Origin: CAYNUJ01 sp964573255
Lineage (GTDB): Bacteria > Bacteroidota > Ignavibacteria > Ignavibacteriales > Melioribacteraceae
Assembly: GCA_964573255.1 (NCBI GenBank)
Contig: CAZNJB010000001.1
Span: 160,771 to 224,770 of the forward strand
DNA length: 64,000 bases
Reading direction: 5' to 3'
The notes below the pieces were generated by a model. It had not been told where the DNA came from. It saw only the letters and a list, made by a program, of their open reading frames with translations, and did no database searches. The translations under genes and the position numbers were made by a program. Below are positions 47,256-56,522 of this stretch, piece after piece (positions within the stretch are counted from its first letter, which is position 1; each line of letters starts with the position of its first letter).

Positions 47256-48143
47256 TTAATCATCCTTCCAAATTTCACTCAAACTCACTTTGTAAACTGC
47301 ATTCGTTTCATCTTCGGTGATAAACAAAATTGATTTGTTTTTCCCGCCAAATTCAATATTACTGGGCTTTCTACCGGGTGCCGGAATTTGCTTTATTATT
47401 TCTCCGTTTGATGAAATAATATAAATTTTTCCGCCTCCGAAATGCGCAACATACATATTCCCTTTATTGTCAAAATCTATTCCGTCTGGATCGCCGCCCG
47501 GTAAATTTACAAATACTTTTTTATCGCTTAAAGAACCATCGGTATTTACTTTGAAACTAACTATTCTACTCTTAGCGGATTCGGAAAGATAAAGCCTGCC
47601 GTTTGCGGGAGAAATAGCAAGTCCGTTTGGGAAAGCCAATGAATCACAAACCATTTTTAATTCTTTATTTTCAAAATTATAATAGAATAATCGTCCGTCT
47701 AATTTATCTACACCGTAACTCTTGGGATCGGAAAAATAAATATTACCGTCTTTATCCAACGTAATATCATTCGGTCTGTTGAATGCCTTTCCTTCGAATC
47801 CCTCAATAAATACGGAGGGTTTACCATTTTCAATTTTAATGATTGCACCCAAACCGTAGTCGCACGCATAAATTATTCCGTCGGAGGCAACAACCATTCC
47901 GTTAGTTTTAATATAATTAAGACTATCGGCTGTTATTAATGTATCGGCTTTATCTTCTTTAATTCTTGTAATCCAATCTCCATAACAATTGGATACATAA
48001 AGTTCTTGCAGAAGATTATTCCACGCAGGACCCTCGGGGAATTTATTTTCTTTAGAAACAATTTCCCATCTAATATCTTCTTTAACGGATTGTGCAAAGA
48101 ATAGTGCAGGCAATAGAAGGAATACAACAATAAATCTATTCAT
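47256..48143 (-). CDS. Exported SMP-30/gluconolactonase/LRE-like beta-propeller
   Basis: A 295-aa protein with a signal peptide (1-18, ends FFAQS) and a six-bladed propeller of the SMP-30/gluconolactonase type: EGPAWNNLLQELYVSNC, FNRPNDITLDKDGNIYFSDP, FPNGLAISPANGRLYLSES and GDPDGIDFDNKGNMYVAHF carry the metal-ligand positions (Glu, Asn, Asn, Asp). Members hydrolyse sugar lactones; the substrate is not known. A TATTTTTG box on the minus strand lies about 72 bp upstream (48222-48215). Confidence 0.87.
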   Translation of the reverse strand: MNRFIVVFLLLPALFFAQSVKEDIRWEIVSKENKFPEGPAWNNLLQELYVSNCYGDWITRIKEDKADTLITADSLNYIKTNGMVVASDGIIYACDYGLGAIIKIENGKPSVFIEGFEGKAFNRPNDITLDKDGNIYFSDPKSYGVDKLDGRLFYYNFENKELKMVCDSLAFPNGLAISPANGRLYLSESAKSRIVSFKVNTDGSLSDKKVFVNLPGGDPDGIDFDNKGNMYVAHFGGGKIYIISSNGEIIKQIPAPGRKPSNIEFGGKNKSILFITEDETNAVYKVSLSEIWKDD

Positions 48144-48441
48144 CTTTTCACTCTAAATTAAATGGTCATTATTTTTTAACTATAATATTAAACTAAGAAC
48201 GTTTATCTTATGTCCAAAAATATGTTATTTTTCATAAAACTAGATGAAAATAACAGCAATGAGATTTTTGTTTGTTGTAATTGTTAAGCTGAACTCTCTG
48301 TTATTATCAAGCAAAGAAGACAAAAAAGTATCCAGGGTTTCAGTGTACAGGATGAATTAAATTATGATAATGTGCAGTCGGGGCACTTAACAAACCAAGA
48401 TAACAAACAACTGCTTTGTATTTTGAATAAGGAGAAAATTG

Positions 48442-49224
48442 ATGAAAAGAATTTTTGTGTTTACACTTTTTTCTGTTTTATTTTTATTAAACGGCTGCAG
48501 CAGCTATGAAATTGTCAGCAAAGTACCGGAAACCCCTATTATTATTGACGGGAATAATAGTGAATGGAAAGGGAAGCTATTTTATTTAGAGGAAGAAAGC
48601 GCTGCAGTAGGAATATACAACGACAACGATTTTCTCTACATTTGTTTTGCTACCGGAGACAAAGCAAATATAATTAAAATTATCAGAATGGGATTTACCA
48701 TTTGGTTCGAACCGGAGGAAGGAAAAACAATTGGATTTCAATTTCCATTGAAGATTAAAAACCCACGTCCAATACCAACAAGAAATTCCGGAATGAATAC
48801 CCTTCAACTTAAAATGTTAATTAAGAAAGCATTAAAAGAAAATCCAGAGTATCGAATAGTTAACGAAAATTCTTTTCCGCTGGGCACTTACACACTTAAT
48901 GAAAATCCAAACATTCAAATCGGTATTGACTTCGAGAACTCCAATTTGGTCTACGAATTAAAGATTCCCTTGGATGCTTCCAAAAACAGATATAATACCG
49001 TTCAATCAAAACCGGGAGAAGATTTAACAATCAGATTTGAATCGGGAGAGTTTACTAAAAAAGACTTTAGCGCTGGAATGCCGAGAAACGGCTTTTCCGA
49101 AAGAGGCGGACTAAGTAGAAGAAGAGGCGGAAGCGCGCGAATTGGCAATCGGGCTCCGGGCGGAGATTTTCAATCGATAAAGGATAAAATTGATTTTGAG
49201 ATTAATGTGGCACTTGCAAAGTAA
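48442..49224 (+). CDS. Lipoprotein with DOMON/CBM9-like beta domain
   Basis: A 260-aa lipoprotein (signal MKRIFVFTLFSVLFLLNGC, Cys 19). After KVPETPIIIDGNNSEWKG the fold pattern fits the carbohydrate-binding module 9/DOMON-like sugar- or heme-binding domains found in exported bacterial proteins (IDGxxxxW, then IYNDNDFLYICFATGD). The C-terminal third has a Gly/Arg-rich low-complexity stretch (about 215-240). ATG 48442 was preferred to TTG 48439 for its GGAG spacing. The exact role is unknown. Confidence 0.75.
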   Translation: MKRIFVFTLFSVLFLLNGCSSYEIVSKVPETPIIIDGNNSEWKGKLFYLEEESAAVGIYNDNDFLYICFATGDKANIIKIIRMGFTIWFEPEEGKTIGFQFPLKIKNPRPIPTRNSGMNTLQLKMLIKKALKENPEYRIVNENSFPLGTYTLNENPNIQIGIDFENSNLVYELKIPLDASKNRYNTVQSKPGEDLTIRFESGEFTKKDFSAGMPRNGFSERGGLSRRRGGSARIGNRAPGGDFQSIKDKIDFEINVALAK

Positions 49225-49225
49225 A

Positions 49226-49771
49226 TTAGCAAACGATTAATTCAGCTATAGAATTTATTGTTTTGGTGTTGTATTCTCCCGTCTGCTCAACATCTTTCAG
49301 TATATTTTCCAATTCTTCTCTATTGGAGTTGCCGTCTTCCATAAAAGCTAGACAGACATTAGGAATTCTTCTCACCCTCTTAGACTTAAGTAATTCTTTT
49401 AAAATTGTTTTATCTATAAGTTTGTTCTCTAATAAATCCCTGACAACAAAAGCTAACTCGTATGGATTGGTTTTGCCTGTATTAAATTCATCTTTAATTT
49501 TTTGAATAAAACCCGGCACCAAATTTTGGGGAACATCCGCAATGCCGAACCAAAACTTTCTGACACGCCTCTTCCCCTCAACTTCTTGTGATGTATAATA
49601 TAAATAAATTTTACCCCTTTCCATCTTCGAAAGAGTTTCTTTAATGGAGTCATCCCTGATTTTGGAGAAATGAAAAAATATGTCATTCTCATAATATAAG
49701 CTGGTTAAAAATCCGAACCCTTTTTCGTGAATTTTCTTAACCCTGCAGAAATCTAACGGTTCTTTATTCAT
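49226..49771 (-). CDS. Cold-shock-domain protein with C-terminal helical extension
   Basis: A 181-aa protein. The first 70 residues form a CSD-like OB fold with RNP1-like KGFGFLTSL and RNP2-like DIFFHFSKI, so it should bind single-stranded nucleic acid. The remaining 110 residues are helical and match no family I know. The start chosen is ATG 49771, 1 bp after the acyl-CoA ligase stop; the open frame extends 22 codons further upstream into that gene. It is likely co-translated with the ligase. Confidence 0.8.
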   Translation of the reverse strand: MNKEPLDFCRVKKIHEKGFGFLTSLYYENDIFFHFSKIRDDSIKETLSKMERGKIYLYYTSQEVEGKRRVRKFWFGIADVPQNLVPGFIQKIKDEFNTGKTNPYELAFVVRDLLENKLIDKTILKELLKSKRVRRIPNVCLAFMEDGNSNREELENILKDVEQTGEYNTKTINSIAELIVC

Positions 49772-49772
49772 G

Positions 49773-51464
49773 TTATGTGTAAAGGTATCTCTTGATTTTT
49801 TTGGTCGGTGTCTTTTCGAACTCTTCAGGCTGTTCAATCACTTTATTTAATTTCGAATAGCTCGGCACTTTTTCGTTCACACCGCTCAATATATTGTTTA
49901 ATAATCCATTAATTATCTTTTGTGCTTCAACTTCAGAAAGTTTATGTATATTAAATTCTTTATCCAATTCGTCATAATTAAAATGAACACGACCGATAAT
50001 CTTTCCTTCGCGTTCATAGACTAAAGACTCCAACACATACGGCATAGCATTTATATGGCTTTCTATTTCCTCCGGATAGAGATTCTTACCGTTTGGACCA
50101 ATAATTACATTCTTCAAACGCCCTTTGATATAAAGATAACCTTCGTCATCCAAAATACCGAGATCGCCGCTGCGGAAATAACCGTCACCAGGAAGTACTT
50201 CACGAGTTACCTCGGGATTTTTATAATAACCTTTCATCACCATAGGACCTTTAATAAGCACTTCGCCTTCGCCCGTTTCCGGATCGGGATTATCAATTTT
50301 TATTTCCACTCCTTTTAACGGTCTGCCCGCAGCTCTTAATTTTGTTTTTCGGTTATCCTCGCCTGTAACAAGCGGGGAAGTTTCGGTTAAACCATAACCG
50401 ATAGCGTAGGGGAATCCGGATTCGTGAAGAAAAAGTTCCGTGTCTTCAGAAAGCGCAGCACCTCCAATGCAAAACATCTTAAGTTTACCGCCGAATGTTT
50501 GCAATAGCTTTTTCCCTGCAGCTTGATGAATCTTCTTACGAACAAACGGCACTTTATATAAACTTTTTACAATTTTCTTTCTGTTTATTTCAGGAAGAAT
50601 TCTCATTCTATATATCTTCTCTATTACAAGCGGAACAGATAACATGAAAGTTGGCTTTACTTTTTGAAGTGCCGGCAACAAGTAAGCGGCAGTCGGAGGC
50701 TTCATTAAATAATGCACCGTTAAACCTACAACCAAGGGAAGAATCAAGCCCAATGTACATTCCATTGTGTGCGCCAGTGGAAGTATGGAAAGCATTCTGT
50801 CCTCATCCGTAACCGAAACCAATTCAATACTTGCTTTTACATCGGAAACAATATTTTTATGAGTTAACATCACACCCTTCGAATGCCCTGTTGTACCGGA
50901 AGTATAAACAATAGCTGCCAAATCTTCCTCTTCCGGTGTGAAGTTAGTAAGTCCCGCCATCTTCATTGCCGCTGATAAAGCCTTGCTTAATTCCTTTTTG
51001 CCTTCCTTAATTACCTTGGAAATTAAATCCAAACCTTCATTCAAGGGAATGATACTCATATCTTCGACTAAAATGACCGTTTGTAATTCGGAACCTTCCA
51101 ATTCGGAAAGTTTATCGAGAAATTTTTCGGATATAAAAATTGCCTTTGAACCGGAATGTCTTAAGATATGATGAACATCCGCATCCCTGAATTCGGTCAT
51201 TATCGGAACGGCAACGGCACCCATAAATGTTATGGATAAATACGCCACTCCCCAATTAGGTTGATTGTCGCAAAGAATTGCAACTCTATCTCCTTTTTTA
51301 ATCCCTTGGTCGATTAAAAACGAAGTAATTGAATTGATTTTTGATCTGAGTTCAGAGTAACTTAAACCTATACCGTCAACATTAGCCAACGCAAGTTTAT
51401 CGCTAAATCTATCAAAACTGGGAGTTATTGCCGCGGGAATAGTGAATTTTTTAATTTCTATCAT
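49773..51464 (-). CDS. AMP-dependent long-chain acyl-CoA synthetase
   Basis: A 563-aa adenylate-forming enzyme. The phosphate loop is AAIVYTSGTTGHSKGVMLTH (about 185-204), followed by GYGLTETSP and, near the C-terminus, YFRSGDLGILDDEGYLYIKGR with the hinge Asp/Arg and PNGKNLYPEEIE with the catalytic lysine region (GKN in place of the common GEN). It activates fatty acids to acyl-CoA. It is divergent from nothing on its upstream side: the AddB-like gene ends 67 bp before it on the same strand. Confidence 0.92.
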   Translation of the reverse strand: MIEIKKFTIPAAITPSFDRFSDKLALANVDGIGLSYSELRSKINSITSFLIDQGIKKGDRVAILCDNQPNWGVAYLSITFMGAVAVPIMTEFRDADVHHILRHSGSKAIFISEKFLDKLSELEGSELQTVILVEDMSIIPLNEGLDLISKVIKEGKKELSKALSAAMKMAGLTNFTPEEEDLAAIVYTSGTTGHSKGVMLTHKNIVSDVKASIELVSVTDEDRMLSILPLAHTMECTLGLILPLVVGLTVHYLMKPPTAAYLLPALQKVKPTFMLSVPLVIEKIYRMRILPEINRKKIVKSLYKVPFVRKKIHQAAGKKLLQTFGGKLKMFCIGGAALSEDTELFLHESGFPYAIGYGLTETSPLVTGEDNRKTKLRAAGRPLKGVEIKIDNPDPETGEGEVLIKGPMVMKGYYKNPEVTREVLPGDGYFRSGDLGILDDEGYLYIKGRLKNVIIGPNGKNLYPEEIESHINAMPYVLESLVYEREGKIIGRVHFNYDELDKEFNIHKLSEVEAQKIINGLLNNILSGVNEKVPSYSKLNKVIEQPEEFEKTPTKKIKRYLYT

Positions 51465-51530
51465 TTTCCTTTCTTCCGATAATTTTTACACTAAAAGATA
51501 CAAAATAATTAAATGAAGAAACAAAAACGG

Positions 51531-54500
51531 TTATTCTACTTCGTTTATTCTGCAAATGGAAGAGAAACCGCAGTATTGACAAACTTTAGTTCGTCTATCA
51601 CTAAGACTGCTAAGGGGAAATATACCCTTGGAAATATTTTCGACATACTCATAAATTTTTTCACCGGCGATGCGAATTGCTTCTGTATTCGGGTCATCCA
51701 TTCCGGGTATATCTTTATTCGTAATATATTTGCTGATATTTTTCCTTCCGAATTCCTTCGGGTTGTATTTTAGAGAATAGATTATCATCTGATTGGGTTG
51801 ATATTCTTCTCCCAACAATGATTGAACGGCATACAAATAAACCGGAAGCTGAAGTGCCAGTCCGTTTAACAAGTCAGCTTTGGTTATTCTATTTGCTCCT
51901 AATTTATAATCGACTACATTAAAAAGTTTATTCTCTTCATCAATTTCAACTCTGTCAATTTTTCCTCTTAACTTTACCCCGTTGAAGTTAACGGGAGGAA
52001 TCTCTTTTCCCTTTTTATCTTTTAAGCCGAACGGCATTTCAAAAAGCAGGGGACGGAATTTGGGATCCGATTCCCTTTCCGTTTCAAGGAACTTGAATAG
52101 AATCGAATCTTTTTTATTGCCTCCAATACCAAGTAATTTTTCCTTCTCATAAAAAGCCGCAGGTGAATCGAATTGAGGAGAATCTAATTTTGTAGCAGCG
52201 ATTTCGAACAATATTTCTGCCGCCGCATTAAATACATTATCGCTGCAGCCAGGAAGAAATAATGAATTTTCATTTATAACGGAATAAAATTCATATAATA
52301 TCTCGTGCACTAATCCACCGAGTTCAATAGCGGCAATATCTTCGGTGGGTTCCATTATTTTTTCGACTCTTAAAATTCTTTCTACGAAATACTTAAAAGG
52401 ACATTTTGCATAAGTTTCCAATTGAGAAACGGAATAAACCTTTTCCTTCAAATTTAATATCTCATTTACGGCTTCTTCTTTTAATTTGTTTTCGCCTTTG
52501 ATATCAACATCTGTCAGGAAGCCATTAAATTCGGGCAGAATGCTTTCGTCTTTCAATTTGGAAACATCAATTTCCCTTAAGCGCTCAAGGATTTCCCTTT
52601 CTCTAAGATTATACTGACTCCATATTCTGTTTTTTTCTTCTTCGTTAATGCGGGAATAATTCTTTTGAAATTCAAATGCCGAGGATACGATACTCTCAAA
52701 ATCGGATGAATCAATCGATTCATAATCAAACAAGTTTTTGAATTCCTTTAGAAACGAAGATTCTACGTATTCTGTTTTCTCTTCAGTTAAAGGATATGAC
52801 AAATAGAGACCATTTGTCCAAGTAGATAATCCCCTGTAAAACCGGTACCGCTGCTCGGTTAAATGTATTTTCTCTCCCTTTGCAAAGTCTCCCGTAACAA
52901 ACACTTCGGGAGAATATTGAGTTGGAAAATCTTTGTCTATCATTCCGCCGATAAAGAGATACTTAAACTTAAGTCCTCTTATTTCCTCAATATTTGTGAC
53001 GAGTACTCCGTAATCCGATTTTTCTTTTACATTAAAACGGGAGGCTTTTGCAATAGTACGAATTATTTCAAAATAATAATCCAAATTGTGTTTTACTGTA
53101 CCGGATTCACTGCGTGAGAAGAGAAGGAGAACTTCCTCAACATTCTCGATAAAAACAGTTACCGCTTTAATATTTGCTTCTGTGTTTTCGCCGGATTTAT
53201 TCAAAATGTTGTTTATCAGTTCTGTTTTTTCGATTAGCGCTTTAAGTTCATTGATAAATTCAGTTGTCGATAACGGTTCTGTAAAAGCCTTCAATAAATT
53301 ATATAAATAATCTATTGTAGTTAATGCCTTTTGAAGTGTTTCTTTTGGAATATTAAACACCTCGTCGCTATAAGGATTTGCCAACGCGTAATTAATTCGG
53401 TTAATCCAATTCGTTCTGCCTGCAATAATTTTTAATCCCCTCGATACATTGAGAAGGCTGTTTGTATCCGTTTCATTTAAGGTGAGGAACCCGTTCAAGG
53501 AAACTCTTAAAATACTTTTGTAGAAGAAATCGCTTTCAAGAATTTCGAAAAGGTTTATTATTGCAGTAACCGGCGGTGATTTATCGAGTGAAATCCTGTC
53601 GGTGATATTAAAAGGAATACCCGATTCGTTAAAAACATATCGAACAATATCGGAATAATTATTTATTAAATTAAATGAAACACAAATGTCGTTAGGTTTA
53701 ATATTTTCTTTAACTATGAGATTTTTAATCTTCTTGGCAATTGCTTCAACTTCATTTTTTCTTGTGTGCGCTTTGATTACACTGAGTTTATCCTTATAAC
53801 GATCTATTCGTTTAATCTTTCTTTTAAATAAATTTTCTCTCAAATCCTTTTTAAATCCGGATGATATTTCGGGCGCCAAATCATCAATTTGCTTAAATCC
53901 TCTTGCAATAAGGCGTTCGTATGTTTTATCCAAATGAGAAAAAAGAAGGGAATTGTAAGCATAATAATCGAAATTGATAAACAAATTATCGTTTACCGCT
54001 TCGGAAAGACGAGCTAATATCTCCGCTTCCGGTGAAGTGAATTCATCAAAATCAAATGCAACTATTGTATTTACATTATTGAATTGCGTATTGAATATAT
54101 TTAAGAATTCCTGTTTCTTTAAGGATAACAATTCCGCATAAACATCGCCAATTTCGAAAGCATTTAGCTCACCGGCTTTCTCCAAATACTTTTTATAAAT
54201 TTGATGAATATCGATGGCTTTTTTTCTATCGGCGCCTTCAAGTTTTTCCGCTTCTTTTATTAGCAAATCTGGAGTTACTCCGGAACGTTTGTATTCACTT
54301 ATTACGTCTTTTATTTTCATCAACGTTCCGTAAGGAATTCCTTCTGAATATACGGCAAAATAATTAAGTTTAATCTCTTCGGTAATTTTTTCGAGCAATA
54401 CCATTGCCGTAAATTCGGATAATTCAACGAAGGGGGAATGAGCAAATAATAATTTTTGCGATAACGTGGTTAACGTTTCAATGTATAACGTCGTAACTAT

Positions 54501-54659
54501 CTTTCCGGGGGAAGCGTCAATTATTTTTTTTTTGAGTTTTCTTAATTTCCTGTTTGTTGGAACTAAAATTAGAATCTCATCCAGTTTGTCGCCGGATATA
54601 TAATCATTAATAACCGAATCAATATCTAACTTTGTAATATTTGATCGGGTTACAATCAT
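51531..54659 (-). CDS. AddB-like PD-(D/E)XK nuclease with inactive helicase fold
   Basis: A 1042-aa protein of the AddB / PD-(D/E)XK family. Its N-terminus has the UvrD-like start LVPTNRKLRKL in which the Walker A lysine loop is lost, as in AddB. The C-terminal RecB-type nuclease motif is VVDYKLGANR (Asp and Lys) followed by LQLPVYLYA. A four-cysteine iron-sulfur site, C in YAKCPFKYF plus C1027, C1030 and C1036, has the AddB spacing. AddAB processes double-strand DNA ends. No addA gene is present beside it. It overlaps the CYTH gene by 4 bp. Confidence 0.85.
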   Translation of the reverse strand: MIVTRSNITKLDIDSVINDYISGDKLDEILILVPTNRKLRKLKKKIIDASPGKIVTTLYIETLTTLSQKLLFAHSPFVELSEFTAMVLLEKITEEIKLNYFAVYSEGIPYGTLMKIKDVISEYKRSGVTPDLLIKEAEKLEGADRKKAIDIHQIYKKYLEKAGELNAFEIGDVYAELLSLKKQEFLNIFNTQFNNVNTIVAFDFDEFTSPEAEILARLSEAVNDNLFINFDYYAYNSLLFSHLDKTYERLIARGFKQIDDLAPEISSGFKKDLRENLFKRKIKRIDRYKDKLSVIKAHTRKNEVEAIAKKIKNLIVKENIKPNDICVSFNLINNYSDIVRYVFNESGIPFNITDRISLDKSPPVTAIINLFEILESDFFYKSILRVSLNGFLTLNETDTNSLLNVSRGLKIIAGRTNWINRINYALANPYSDEVFNIPKETLQKALTTIDYLYNLLKAFTEPLSTTEFINELKALIEKTELINNILNKSGENTEANIKAVTVFIENVEEVLLLFSRSESGTVKHNLDYYFEIIRTIAKASRFNVKEKSDYGVLVTNIEEIRGLKFKYLFIGGMIDKDFPTQYSPEVFVTGDFAKGEKIHLTEQRYRFYRGLSTWTNGLYLSYPLTEEKTEYVESSFLKEFKNLFDYESIDSSDFESIVSSAFEFQKNYSRINEEEKNRIWSQYNLREREILERLREIDVSKLKDESILPEFNGFLTDVDIKGENKLKEEAVNEILNLKEKVYSVSQLETYAKCPFKYFVERILRVEKIMEPTEDIAAIELGGLVHEILYEFYSVINENSLFLPGCSDNVFNAAAEILFEIAATKLDSPQFDSPAAFYEKEKLLGIGGNKKDSILFKFLETERESDPKFRPLLFEMPFGLKDKKGKEIPPVNFNGVKLRGKIDRVEIDEENKLFNVVDYKLGANRITKADLLNGLALQLPVYLYAVQSLLGEEYQPNQMIIYSLKYNPKEFGRKNISKYITNKDIPGMDDPNTEAIRIAGEKIYEYVENISKGIFPLSSLSDRRTKVCQYCGFSSICRINEVE

Positions 54660-55153
54660 TTTTTAATTAAAAATCTATACGAAGTTTTAATCTGATTATT
54701 TTTATCCAGTTCCAGCAAATCGACGAGTTCATCGAAGCGTTTTTGAGCATCCCGCTTACCTTTATCGACAACGGTTTCAAGTTCAATAAACCGTCCCAAG
54801 TTTTTCACATTATCCAAATGAATCCTGGTATTTTTATACATATAAAGTTCACGGGTTTTCTCTACCACCGCTTCCGGTTTAAGAATTTCGGCTAAATATT
54901 TTTCCGGGTTTTTACCTTCAATAAAGAGTAATTCAAAATTGCTCCAGCGCTTTTTACCTTTTTCGTCGCGAATATATTTTATTAATTCGTACTTTCCGTT
55001 AACCCTGCGCAATTTGAGTAAAAATTTATTCGCTTTGTAATAGGTATCTTTTTGTTTAAGAACACCCTTATACTCGGCATTTATTTGTTTGAGTATTCGC
55101 TTAATTTTTCTGAATGAATCGAGCTTGGCTTTTAGTTCTAAATTAGTAGGCAA
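54656..55153 (-). CDS. CYTH domain protein (class IV adenylate cyclase-like)
   Basis: A 165-aa tunnel-fold protein with the CYTH pattern. The N-terminal motif is LELKAKL (E-x-K-x-K rather than ExExK), then QKDTYYK, LKLRRV and KTRELYM, and RIHLDNVKNLGRFIELETV at about 110-128. The family includes thiamine-triphosphatases and class IV cyclases; the Lys variant at the second motif position occurs in the class IV-like branch as far as I recall. It is translated ahead of the AddB-like gene (4-bp overlap). Substrate unknown. Confidence 0.87.
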   Translation of the reverse strand: MPTNLELKAKLDSFRKIKRILKQINAEYKGVLKQKDTYYKANKFLLKLRRVNGKYELIKYIRDEKGKKRWSNFELLFIEGKNPEKYLAEILKPEAVVEKTRELYMYKNTRIHLDNVKNLGRFIELETVVDKGKRDAQKRFDELVDLLELDKNNQIKTSYRFLIKK

Positions 55154-55278
55154 TTTTTCTCCTTTAAATTGATTTTACAAATAGGTATTACAAAATAAAT
55201 TTCTTTAGGATAAATAAATGCATTGATTTTTTCTGTAATATAATTATTTTAGTATTTAAAACTAAAACAAAGGTTTAA

Positions 55279-55923
55279 ATGATGAAAAGAATTTTAGTGA
55301 TTTTTCTATTTCTACCTTTGATATTTTCCTGGGGTCAAAAACTGGGTAAGGTAGCAGAGGAAAAAGGCTTGGAAAAATTCCCGCCCCATTCTTGGGGAGT
55401 CGATATTATGTTTGGCGAAGGCGGTTTTGGATTAGGTACGTTTTTACGTCAGGATTTCACGGAAAATATAACCGGTTTCATAGATCTTTCAGTTGCCGAA
55501 TCGAAAGATGACCGAGAAATTGAATTTGTAGATTATTTCGGAAGAAAATTCGTTATTGGCAAGGTAAATAGAGTTTTTCTTCTTCCGCTTAATGTTGGAA
55601 TTCACTATAGATTATTCAGTCACGTTCTTACGGAAAATCTACGTCCTTATATAAATTTTGGAGTGGGTCCTACATTTGTAATAACAACCCCTTACAAGCA
55701 GGAATTCTTTTCCGCATTCGGCGATGCTATAGTTCATTACGCTGCCGGCGGTTACATAGGCGTAGGCGCTAATTTCGGCATGAGCAAAAGCAGTTTAGTG
55801 GGAATAAATGTACGCTACTATAAAGCCTATCTTTTCGACGAAGGTGTAGAAAGCCTGAAAGGAAGAATACATAAGAATATCGGACAACTTTACATAACTT
55901 TAAACATCGGCATGATGTATTAG
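55279..55923 (+). CDS. Putative outer-membrane beta-barrel protein
   Basis: A 214-aa protein with a signal peptide (about 1-19) and a repeating strand pattern: VDIMFGEGGFGLGTF, NVGIHYRLFS, INFGVGPTFVITTP, GGYIGVGANFG, ending LYITLNIGMMY. It has the length and strand spacing of small 8-stranded barrels. Two start codons (ATG ATG) are adjacent. It converges on the thioredoxin gene with a 4-bp gap. Family not recognised. Confidence 0.75.
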   Translation: MMKRILVIFLFLPLIFSWGQKLGKVAEEKGLEKFPPHSWGVDIMFGEGGFGLGTFLRQDFTENITGFIDLSVAESKDDREIEFVDYFGRKFVIGKVNRVFLLPLNVGIHYRLFSHVLTENLRPYINFGVGPTFVITTPYKQEFFSAFGDAIVHYAAGGYIGVGANFGMSKSSLVGINVRYYKAYLFDEGVESLKGRIHKNIGQLYITLNIGMMY

Positions 55924-55927
55924 ATAG

Positions 55928-56467
55928 TTATGCTTTCCATTTAATTGTACATCCGATTGAAAAAGTTTCCGGTACCGAGATTTCCACTCCCTCCAAATAC
56001 TCAAGTATGGCTTCTCTCAAATAACGGTGAACTACATTTTCCGGTTCTTTCCAATTATCATCAATTTTACCGCGATAAATTAGGGTTCTATCTTCTCCGA
56101 ATAAAAAAACTTCGGGTGTATGTGTGGCCCCAAATTTTTCCGCTATTGTTTGGTCTTCATCCCTTAAATAAACAAAATTGAATTTCTTCTCCTCTGCGCG
56201 TCTTACCATATTTTCAAACGAATCTTCCGGATAGTTTTCTTCATCGTTCGAATTAATTGCTACGATTTGCATCTCTTCTCGAAATTCGTTCTGTAAATCC
56301 ATTATTCTTTGTTCGTAAGCTTGCACGTAAGGACAGTGATTGCAACTGAAAATAATGCATAACAACTTTTTATTGCCGAATGAATTATTGCTATAATTAT
56401 TTCCGTCTATTGCCGGTAAAGAAAATTGTGGAAGCGGTCCGCCTATTGGGAGAGTAATGGCATTCAT
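55928..56467 (-). CDS. Thioredoxin-like peroxiredoxin-type protein
   Basis: A 179-aa cytoplasmic protein (no signal peptide) of the AhpC/TSA-Redoxin thioredoxin fold. The active site region is IFSCNHCPYVQAYEQR with CNHC, followed by VVAINSNDEENYPEDSF and GATHTPEVFLFG. This is the group often annotated as thioredoxin family or DUF899-like redoxins; the reductant and target are unknown. It is divergent from the M14 carboxypeptidase gene. Confidence 0.85.
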   Translation of the reverse strand: MNAITLPIGGPLPQFSLPAIDGNNYSNNSFGNKKLLCIIFSCNHCPYVQAYEQRIMDLQNEFREEMQIVAINSNDEENYPEDSFENMVRRAEEKKFNFVYLRDEDQTIAEKFGATHTPEVFLFGEDRTLIYRGKIDDNWKEPENVVHRYLREAILEYLEGVEISVPETFSIGCTIKWKA

Positions 56468-56522
56468 TTTTAACTCCTTTTAATTATATTACTTTTTCTT
56501 AATGAACAAAATATAATATAAC

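Noticed and set aside
49772..49837. 22-codon N-terminal extension of the cold-shock-domain protein
   Set aside because: It would overlap the ligase coding region in another frame; ATG 49771 right after the ligase stop is better placed.
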